A stretch of 64,000 nt of DNA from positions 62,001 through 126,000 of the forward strand of contig NZ_QVNU01000004.1 of assembly GCF_003545715.1 (NCBI RefSeq). The letters are read 5' to 3'. The position numbers were made by a program, and so were the translations under genes. The notes under the pieces were generated by a model. The model worked only from the letters and a program-made list of their open reading frames with translations. It had not been told where the DNA came from and did not search any database. This stretch comes from Taibaiella koreensis (GTDB taxonomy: Bacteria; Bacteroidota; Bacteroidia; Chitinophagales; Chitinophagaceae). This document shows, piece by piece, positions 41,651 through 47,870 of the stretch; within the stretch, counting starts at the first letter, position 1; every line of letters starts with the position of its first letter.

Positions 41651-42286
41651 CTATTTCACCATAGATTTCCGGCTGCGGACCAGCTCGTAGGCATAGAGCG
41701 GTACCGCCCAGCCCATCCAGAACAAGGGCGTCGCTATCTCTTCATAGCTGCCCAACTGCTGCACATAAGGAATCTTATAGGCAAAGCCGGAGATAAGGAA
41801 AGCTACGGTGACAATGTAGCTGCGCGTCATCCATTCGCGGTGAAGCTGGAATTTCCTTTTGATCGCGGTATAGTAAGCCATAAAGGTAGCGCTGATCCAT
41901 ACGGCTGCCCATACCTGCAAGGTGAAGGCATTGGCCCAGTTTACTTTGTAGGCTGTGGTAAATGCCAGCACCAGGGCACAGCTACTGCTCACCAGGATGG
42001 CCAGCAGGTATACAAAGCCTATGAAACGATGTAGCTTCCAGCTATAGTTCCGCAGCTTGGGCCAAAATTGCACGATACCTGAGATGAGCGCACCCCCGCC
42101 CGCTGTGATGTGTGCGATCAATACCCAGCGCCATTCGAAATACTTTCCAAGGGCCTCCGGCGTTAATTCCAGGAAGCGGTCGGCGCCGTGCATGAACAGC
42201 CAGGTTATGAAGATGACGGCGATCCAGATCAGTAAAGGGATCATATCGGTACGGGACGGTCTGAATACCGTTTTGCTCTTGTTCAT
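41651..42286 (-). CDS. DUF2306 membrane protein
   Basis: 211 residues from ATG 42286; the frame to 42373 overlaps the shared promoter. Seven or so hydrophobic segments. HITAGGGALISGIVQFWPKLRN, HRFIGFVYLLAIL and RKFQLHREWMTRSYIVTVAFL carry His residues typical of DUF2306 integral-membrane proteins. It is divergent from an HxlR regulator, its likely controller. Confidence 0.82.
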   Translation of the reverse strand: MNKSKTVFRPSRTDMIPLLIWIAVIFITWLFMHGADRFLELTPEALGKYFEWRWVLIAHITAGGGALISGIVQFWPKLRNYSWKLHRFIGFVYLLAILVSSSCALVLAFTTAYKVNWANAFTLQVWAAVWISATFMAYYTAIKRKFQLHREWMTRSYIVTVAFLISGFAYKIPYVQQLGSYEEIATPLFWMGWAVPLYAYELVRSRKSMVK

Positions 42287-42384
42287 TAGTAGTCTTATTT
42301 TTTGTACAAAAATCCTGTCCGGCCCGCAACTGAACAATAACCGAAAAAAGATTCGGTAAGCGTCCATCGTCAATACTTATAAGG

Positions 42385-42414
42385 GAATACTTAATTTTAC
42401 CCAAATCAGTATTC
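42385..42414 (+). promoter_or_regulatory. Inverted repeat overlapping the HxlR promoter
   Basis: GAATACT (42385-42391) and AGTATTC (42408-42414) enclose a TTAATTTTAC -7-like box; a further AATACTTAT lies at 42372-42380. The last arm ends directly before the HxlR ATG. Candidate autoregulatory site that may also control the divergent DUF2306 gene. Confidence 0.5.
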
Positions 42415-42783
42415 ATGTACAACAGGAAAATAGAAGAAGACCTTGACTGCGGTATCCGCGTGGCAGCGAAGGTATTTGGCGGCAAATGGAAATGCTGTAT
42501 TCTCGATGCCATCAACAGGGGGATTAACCGCCCGGCCGACATCGGCCGCTACATAACCGATGCCTCGGCCCGGGTGATCGAAATGCAATTGGCCGAGCTG
42601 TTGTTCTTCGGAGCAATTGAAAAATGTGCAGAAGAAGACGTTTATCCTAAAAAGTCGGAATACCGCCTTACGCCAATGGGCGAAAGCATACTGCCTATCC
42701 TTGAGCTGATGGATCGCTGGGGACTTGATCATAATGAACTAGTCAAGGAGCGGCAGCGGGAGCTGGAACATGCGGCGGTGTAA
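42415..42783 (+). CDS. HxlR-family winged-helix regulator
   Basis: 122 residues. DCGIRVAAKVFGGKWKCCILDAIN, NRPADIGRYITDASARVIEMQLAEL, and EYRLTPMGESILPILELMDRWG are standard HxlR. CysCys in WKCCIL and Cys11 could be redox-sensitive (inference). Divergent from the DUF2306 gene. Confidence 0.88.
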   Translation: MYNRKIEEDLDCGIRVAAKVFGGKWKCCILDAINRGINRPADIGRYITDASARVIEMQLAELLFFGAIEKCAEEDVYPKKSEYRLTPMGESILPILELMDRWGLDHNELVKERQRELEHAAV

Positions 42784-42807
42784 AAGCTTATTTGATCGCG
42801 CTATAAA

Positions 42808-42844
42808 TTTTATAAAATTACCAAAATTTGGTAATTTTATAAAA
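42808..42844. promoter_or_regulatory. Perfect palindromic operator of parDE
   Basis: Arms TTTTATAAAATTACCAAA (42808-42825) and TTTGGTAATTTTATAAAA (42827-42844) are exact inverted repeats of 18 bp around one central base. It ends nine bases before the parD ATG. Such a symmetric site fits a dimeric ribbon-helix-helix repressor such as ParD. Confidence 0.8.
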
Positions 42845-42853
42845 AGAAGGATT

Positions 42854-43105
42854 ATGAAAAAGAACACTTCTGTAGCCTTGGGCGATTATTTCGAGGATTT
42901 TGTGGAACATAGCGTAGCCGAAGGAAGATATAAGAACGCCAGTGAGGTGATTCGTGCAGGATTGCGTTTACTCGAAGAAGAAGAAAACAAGATCAAGGCC
43001 CTAAAGAATGCTATTCGTGAAGGTGAAGAAAGCGGCATTGCCAGAAGCTTTGACCCGCAAAGACATCTCAGCGCATTAAAAGCCAATAAAGCTAAAAATG
43101 CCTAA
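42854..43105 (+). CDS. parD: ParD-type antitoxin (ribbon-helix-helix)
   Basis: 83 residues from ATG 42854; the frame to 42770 reads through the operator. MKKNTSVALGDYFEDFVEHSVAEGRYKNASEVIRAGLRLLEEEENK is the RHH DNA-binding domain with the A/S-E-V-I/V-R-A-G-L element. The C-terminal half should wrap the toxin. It overlaps parE by 8 bp and autoregulates through the palindrome just upstream (inference from family). Confidence 0.9.
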   Translation: MKKNTSVALGDYFEDFVEHSVAEGRYKNASEVIRAGLRLLEEEENKIKALKNAIREGEESGIARSFDPQRHLSALKANKAKNA

Positions 43106-43388
43106 GTATGTTTTAACACGGAAAGCAGTAAACGACTTGTCCCGGATCTGGAATTATACTTTTGAAACCTGGTCGGAAAAGCAAGCTGATCGATATTATC
43201 AGATGCTGATTGAAGCTTGTGAGCATGTTGCTAAAGACCCTCAAACAGGAAAAGAGTATAGAGAAATAGGACCGCATATCATGGGACACAGGATCGGGAA
43301 ACATATTGTTTTCTATCGTATAGCCAAGCCCAATGTTATATCGTTAAGAATATTACACGAGAAAATGGATTTGAAAAGCAGCATATAG
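43098..43388 (+). CDS. parE: ParE/RelE-superfamily toxin
   Basis: 96 residues. YVLTRKAVNDLSRIWNYTFETWSEKQADRYYQMLIEACEHVAKDP, then GPHIMGHRIGKHIVFYRIAKPNVISLRILHEKMD match ParE. ParE toxins poison DNA gyrase; RelE-like members cut mRNA. The family order antitoxin-toxin and 8-bp overlap are typical of a toxin-antitoxin operon. Confidence 0.9.
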   Translation: MPKYVLTRKAVNDLSRIWNYTFETWSEKQADRYYQMLIEACEHVAKDPQTGKEYREIGPHIMGHRIGKHIVFYRIAKPNVISLRILHEKMDLKSSI

Positions 43389-43402
43389 AATAAGCTAACA
43401 CC

Positions 43403-43759
43403 ATGCTCACAGCCATTCACCCCAAGCTGCCCATGCGCGATAAAGCCGCCACCAAGGCTTTTTACATTAATGGACTTGGTTTCCGCGACATTGGCGCGAC
43501 CGATTATCCCGACTATCTCCTGCTCGAAAAAGACGGTCTTCAGATCCATTTTTTCGCGCACAAGACCCTTGACCCCTTGCAGAATTACGGGCAGATCTAT
43601 ATCCGCACCAACGACATTGATACGCTCTATCAGCACGCCCTGGACGCCCGGCTACGATTTCCTGCCGGAGAACAACTGCAGAACAAACCCTGGGGCCAGC
43701 GCGAGTTTTCCCTACTCGATCCGGATCACAACCTGCTTACCTTCGGGCAGGCGCTGTAG
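43403..43759 (+). CDS. VOC family protein
   Basis: 118 residues. AIHPKLPMRDKAATKAFYINGLGF, LLEKDGLQIHFFAHKTLDPLQNYGQIYIRTNDIDTLY and WGQREFSLLDPDHNLLTFGQ form a complete VOC domain with metal-type His and Glu positions. Bleomycin-resistance-like. Substrate unknown. Confidence 0.85.
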   Translation: MLTAIHPKLPMRDKAATKAFYINGLGFRDIGATDYPDYLLLEKDGLQIHFFAHKTLDPLQNYGQIYIRTNDIDTLYQHALDARLRFPAGEQLQNKPWGQREFSLLDPDHNLLTFGQAL

Positions 43760-43827
43760 GCCATAAGCGCTGCCGTCGTTAACTGCCTCTGTAAAAGTAT
43801 TATCTTCACAGGCTTTTCCGGACAGGT

Positions 43828-44886
43828 ATGATCCACAACATTACCATAGATGAATTTCTGAAGCAGGCGTCCACCCTGCCGCTGGTCGACGTGCGTACGC
43901 CCGCCGAATACCTGCACGGACGCATTCTAGGGGCCTATAATGTGGCGTTGTTCACTAATGAAGAGCGGGTACAAGTGGGCACCACCTACAAGCAGGTGGG
44001 ACGTGAGCAGGCGATTCTCCTGGGCTTCGACTATGTAGGGCCTCGCTGGTCGGGCTATATACGGCAATGCCTGGATATAGCACCGGACAAACGCATTGCC
44101 GTACATTGCTGGCGCGGCGGTATGCGCAGTGGCGCCATGGCCTGGGCACTGAACCTTTACGGATTTGACGTATACCTGGTACAAGGCGGCTATAAGGCTT
44201 ACCGGCGCTGGTGTCACCGTCAATTTGCCCGCAGCTATAACCTGCATATGCTTGGCGGCATGACCGGTTCCGGAAAGACCCGGATGCTACAGCTGCTACA
44301 GGCAGCGGGACAGCAGGTAGTCGATCTCGAAGACCTGGCCCAGCACCAGGGTTCCGCTTATGGTACCATGAACCGCTTGGTACAACCTACGCAGGAGCAA
44401 TTTGAAAACAACCTTGCCTGGCGGCTACAATACCTGGATACATCGCAACCGCTCTGGCTGGAAGATGAATGCCAGATGATCGGCAAACGTTGCATCCCCC
44501 TGCCCCTATGGCAGCAAATGCGTGTGGCCCCGCTCATCGACCTGCAGGTACCCACGGAACAACGTGTAGCCAGTCTGGTGCAGGAATACGGCAGCCTTGA
44601 TCCGGATTTCCTGATCGAAAGCACTGAACGCATTCATAAACGCCTCGGTCCTGAGCAGACCAAAAACGCTATCGCAGCCATCCGTGAAGGGTGCATGACC
44701 GATTTTATCCGGATTGTGCTGGTCTATTATGACAAGACCTATCGCAAAGGACTGGAGCGACGTAATGCAGGTCTTATAAGGGCCCTGCCGGTGAATGGCT
44801 TGCCTACCGAAGCCGATATGCACAACCTCGTAAACATTGCTGCAACCTATATTGCTGTCTCTACAGCGCCCGGCGGCAAGAGCTGA
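43828..44886 (+). CDS. mnmH: tRNA 2-selenouridine synthase
   Basis: 352 residues. The N-terminal rhodanese domain has the active-site loop HCWRGGMRS with Cys94, then a P-loop GGMTGSGKT (143-151). It replaces sulfur by selenium in 2-thiouridine (via a geranylated intermediate) at the wobble base of certain tRNAs, using selenophosphate from SelD. selD lies 14 kb downstream, beyond the defence island. No selA or selB is in the window, so a selenouridine-only trait is possible. Confidence 0.92.
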   Translation: MIHNITIDEFLKQASTLPLVDVRTPAEYLHGRILGAYNVALFTNEERVQVGTTYKQVGREQAILLGFDYVGPRWSGYIRQCLDIAPDKRIAVHCWRGGMRSGAMAWALNLYGFDVYLVQGGYKAYRRWCHRQFARSYNLHMLGGMTGSGKTRMLQLLQAAGQQVVDLEDLAQHQGSAYGTMNRLVQPTQEQFENNLAWRLQYLDTSQPLWLEDECQMIGKRCIPLPLWQQMRVAPLIDLQVPTEQRVASLVQEYGSLDPDFLIESTERIHKRLGPEQTKNAIAAIREGCMTDFIRIVLVYYDKTYRKGLERRNAGLIRALPVNGLPTEADMHNLVNIAATYIAVSTAPGGKS

Positions 44887-44910
44887 ACCCATTAAAAAAA
44901 CATCCTTTCG

Positions 44911-44918
44911 TACATTAG
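44911..44918 (+). promoter_or_regulatory. -7-like element, start-adjacent
   Basis: TACATTAG ends four bases before the ATG at 44923; a weaker match to TAnnTTTG. Confidence 0.35.
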
Positions 44919-44922
44919 CCCT

Positions 44923-45312
44923 ATGCATCCTGATATCATAGCCTATAACGAAGCACAGCTTCCTGAAGACCAGCCCATATGCCAGCTGCTGGCTGAACAG
45001 ATCGACCTTCACCTGTCCGGTGCGGAAAGCAAAGTATGGCATGCCCATCCCGTTTGGTTCCTGGAAGGAAATCCAATCGTCGGCTACAGCAGGCGTAAGA
45101 GCGGTATGAACCTGATGTTCTGGAGCGGCCAGTCCTTCGATGAGCCTATATTGCAACCAGAGGGTAAATTCAAAGCAGCCGAGATCCGCTATGGCTCAGT
45201 CGAAGAGATCAATTCCGGAGACCTGCAGCGCTGGCTGCGGAAAGGCCGCGAGATCCAGTGGGACTATAAGAATATCGTAAAGCGGAAGGGGGTGCTGGAG
45301 CGGATAATATAG
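44923..45312 (+). CDS. DUF1801 family protein
   Basis: 129 residues. IAYNEAQLPEDQPICQLLAEQIDLHLSGAESKVWHAHPVWFLEGNPIVGYSRRKSGMNLMFWSGQSF matches a DUF1801 branch. Function unknown. It lies between mnmH and the defence island and probably belongs to the chromosomal side of the insertion boundary. Confidence 0.75.
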   Translation: MHPDIIAYNEAQLPEDQPICQLLAEQIDLHLSGAESKVWHAHPVWFLEGNPIVGYSRRKSGMNLMFWSGQSFDEPILQPEGKFKAAEIRYGSVEEINSGDLQRWLRKGREIQWDYKNIVKRKGVLERII

Positions 45313-45382
45313 TAAACAAAGAAGAACTGAATTTCAATCGAGCTATTAGAAGAAAAATAATTTCTGTATATTAACTATAGAC

Positions 45383-45411
45383 TTGCAAGGTTCAAAAAAT
45401 GCCTATCTTTG
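45383..45411 (+). promoter_or_regulatory. Promoter of the composite defence operon
   Basis: -33 TTG (45383-45385) and -7 TATCTTTG (45404-45411), about 19 bp apart, within an A/T-rich 100-bp gap. The -7 box ends eight bases before the ATG at 45420. All nine genes to 58648 lie downstream on the same strand without another strong promoter or a clear terminator, so they may form one transcript. Confidence 0.6.
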
Positions 45412-45419
45412 CTTTCTGT

Positions 45420-46019
45420 ATGTCAGTTGTAGATTTATACCAACCCTTAGGGAAGCTCTGTTCTATCAGAACAGGCCAAACCTTCAAGCATGCTTGGGAT
45501 CAATACCTTCCCGGTGATATTGCGGTATTTTTGCCACGTGATATTGCCGAGGAAGCAATAGACACCAATAGCATCATTAGGATAAATGAGTTTGAAGTAC
45601 CTACCCTGCACAAGCACCTGCTGCAGAAAGGTGAAATTATTATTGTGAATAAAGGCACCCGCCTCAACCACTTCCTCTACCAGAGTGAGCCCAAGCAAGC
45701 CGTGGCCACCACTGCCTTTTATGTAATTACCCCAAGTAAACTACTTTTACCGCAATTTCTAAACTGGTATCTTGGACAGCCGGAAGCCAAAAACTACTTT
45801 GCATTAAATACTACTCGTGGCACCACGATATCTGGCATTTCTAAACCAATATTGGAGCAGTTACCGGTGCCCCTCATCTCGCTGGCGAGGCAGGAGTACA
45901 TAGCTGAAGTAGCTGCCGCCGCACAGCAAGAGCAGACCCTTACCTCGCAATGGTTGCAACAAAAGCAGGCGTTCACCGATAGCTTTTTATGGGAACAAAT
46001 TAATAACTATACCCAATGA
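45420..46019 (+). CDS. Half-size HsdS-like specificity protein (single TRD)
   Basis: 199 residues from ATG 45420 (ATG 45399 is in frame but upstream of the promoter start point). VDLYQPLGKLCSIRTGQTFKHAWDQYLPGDIAVFLPRDI, ATTAFYVITPSKLLLPQFLNWYLGQPEAKNYF, GTTISGISKPILEQLPVPLISLARQEYI and a helical tail match one type I TRD plus one conserved helix. Full HsdS has two of each, so this one would act as a dimer or in another system. It overlaps the methylase by ATGA. Confidence 0.85.
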   Translation: MSVVDLYQPLGKLCSIRTGQTFKHAWDQYLPGDIAVFLPRDIAEEAIDTNSIIRINEFEVPTLHKHLLQKGEIIIVNKGTRLNHFLYQSEPKQAVATTAFYVITPSKLLLPQFLNWYLGQPEAKNYFALNTTRGTTISGISKPILEQLPVPLISLARQEYIAEVAAAAQQEQTLTSQWLQQKQAFTDSFLWEQINNYTQ

Positions 46020-47404
46020 GCTGGAAACCGGAAGATATATTAGCCGCTACCTGGTCGAGTTACAGCTCTTCTGGCAGAGAGCGTAATCGCAATAGTTTTT
46101 ACGATTTTACGCTATCTATTATTGGCTGGCAAATATTAGAGCAAGCCAGGGGAAAATCTGAAGAAGATACAACCTACTCCTTTAACGCTGTAGTACAGGC
46201 CATCCTACAAACAGAAGATACTACCCTGCTGGAAAAAGCATTACACTATTGGGATGCCGTGTTACAGCAACAAAAGCATACTGAAGTTACTTTTTCTCCC
46301 GGGTTGCTCAGCATCAATCATGAGATAATCCGCAACCTGCCCAGCCGGTTATTGAATGACATTTTAGGTAAGTGGGCAGACTATTTTTCTTCTTCATCAA
46401 AACAATCGCGTGGTCTTTTGATGAACCTGCTAAACTGCATCGGGCAGGAAGGTAACATTCAGGATGGCTTGCAGAGTACTCCCCGCGAGTTAGGGCAAAT
46501 GATGGCCGCTTATATCCGGCATACCAGCAAAAATCCTGTCAATGTATATGATCCTTTTCCACGCACCGGCGACCTGCTGGCCACTACTATACAGGAATGG
46601 CACACCATAAAACAAGTACAGGGCGGATATACGTGGGGGCTGGAGTTGAAACTTGCCACATTACGGTTGCTTTGCAGTTTCCATCCTGAGACAGAAATTA
46701 CACTTATTAATAACCCGGATATTCCTGCTCAACCACCAAAGCAATTTGATATTATTCTTTGCAATCCACCCTTTGGAGCCAGGTTTGGTAACAATGCGCA
46801 GCAACAGGTATATAATGAATCATTGGCTGCCCTGGCGCAAAAAACCAGCCGCCTCGATGTGCTTTTCCTGGGACATATCCTCGATTCGCTCTCCGGTAAA
46901 GGACATGCCGCCGTGTTGCTACCCGCCATCTTTATATCGGGCAATAGCCTGGGCAAAGAGATTATTACTGCATTGCTGGCGCAAAATGTGCTGGATATGG
47001 TTATTGAGCTACCCCCCGGTTTGTTTACCCATACCAATATTGCACCCGTATTGTTTTGCCTCAGTAAAACACGTTCCGCCAATCAGTCCGTATGGCTGGT
47101 AGATGCCACTACACAAGCCCAAAAGCAAAACAGGCAGGCCAAACTTAACCTGGAAACGGTACTGCAATGGCTCAACCAGATAAAAAACAACGATACCGAA
47201 GGTATTAAAGAGATAACTGCTGTAAGCCCGGCGGATATTACAGCCCACGAATACAACCTGTACCGCATGATACACAGCCAGGACACCAGCTTCCAGGTTT
47301 TCCGCAAATCCTCGGCAGTACTATACCAGCAATGCCTGCAACTGGAACAGGATATAGCCGCCGTACGTAAAAAAATGGAAGCGCTGATAGCAAAACCTCT
47401 TTAA
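46016..47404 (+). CDS. Divergent N6-adenine DNA methylase (HsdM-like)
   Basis: 462 residues. The SAM motif reads NVYDPFPRTGDLL (about 177-189; the usual DPACGSGG is much altered) and the catalytic motif DIILCNPPFG has NPPF at about 250-253. LPAIFISGNSLGKEI and LFTHTNIAPVLFCLSK are typical of N6_Mtase. The N-terminal 150 residues are unlike canonical HsdM. It is preceded by a half HsdS (ATGA overlap) and followed by a membrane protein, forming a distinct module ahead of the canonical type I genes. Confidence 0.85.
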   Translation: MSWKPEDILAATWSSYSSSGRERNRNSFYDFTLSIIGWQILEQARGKSEEDTTYSFNAVVQAILQTEDTTLLEKALHYWDAVLQQQKHTEVTFSPGLLSINHEIIRNLPSRLLNDILGKWADYFSSSSKQSRGLLMNLLNCIGQEGNIQDGLQSTPRELGQMMAAYIRHTSKNPVNVYDPFPRTGDLLATTIQEWHTIKQVQGGYTWGLELKLATLRLLCSFHPETEITLINNPDIPAQPPKQFDIILCNPPFGARFGNNAQQQVYNESLAALAQKTSRLDVLFLGHILDSLSGKGHAAVLLPAIFISGNSLGKEIITALLAQNVLDMVIELPPGLFTHTNIAPVLFCLSKTRSANQSVWLVDATTQAQKQNRQAKLNLETVLQWLNQIKNNDTEGIKEITAVSPADITAHEYNLYRMIHSQDTSFQVFRKSSAVLYQQCLQLEQDIAAVRKKMEALIAKPL

Positions 47405-47414
47405 TAACAGCACC

Positions 47415-47831
47415 ATGGCAAAGGTTAAAATAAACGGGAAAAGAATAGAAGGCGATGTAGATGCCATCAATACACTGTTTCAGCAAAACAGTTGCAACCT
47501 GGCTGCCTATATCGGTGCTGCAAAAAATGCCCCCAAACATACAGCTGCTTATACAATTACCTGCATCGTTGCATTTCTGGTAGTAGCCAGCCTGGTATGG
47601 ATCAACGCCCTGCCCCTTGTCATCCATAAAATACTGGTACTTTTATTATTTTCTTTATGCTTCATCATTACCTATTTGATGCACACACTGCGTAAAGGGC
47701 ATTTGGCTACCACCATTGCCTTTGTGGGCGCTCTTGCAATAACGCTTATAGCATTAAATGTCCGTACACCGCAACAAGTAGCCAAAACCATTGAAGAAAC
47801 CACCCAAAAGCATTTCAACCCGCAACCATAA
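47415..47831 (+). CDS. Three-helix membrane protein of the defence operon
   Basis: 138 residues. A 42-residue polar N-terminus (VKINGKRIEGDVDAINTLFQ) is followed by three hydrophobic segments at about 43-64, 69-90 and 96-115 and a polar tail. No family recognised. It lies 10 bp after the divergent methylase and 39 bp before hsdM, so it is part of the operon. A membrane protein is unexpected in a restriction locus; it may be a membrane effector or an anchor (inference). Confidence 0.65.
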   Translation: MAKVKINGKRIEGDVDAINTLFQQNSCNLAAYIGAAKNAPKHTAAYTITCIVAFLVVASLVWINALPLVIHKILVLLLFSLCFIITYLMHTLRKGHLATTIAFVGALAITLIALNVRTPQQVAKTIEETTQKHFNPQP

Positions 47832-47870
47832 TTTTCAATATTTTTACCCACTTACTTTTTATATCCATTC

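Noticed and set aside
45313-45419. tRNA or attachment site at the left edge of the defence island
   Set aside because: No cloverleaf, integrase or matching direct repeat was found here or at 58649-58729; the gap is explained by a promoter.
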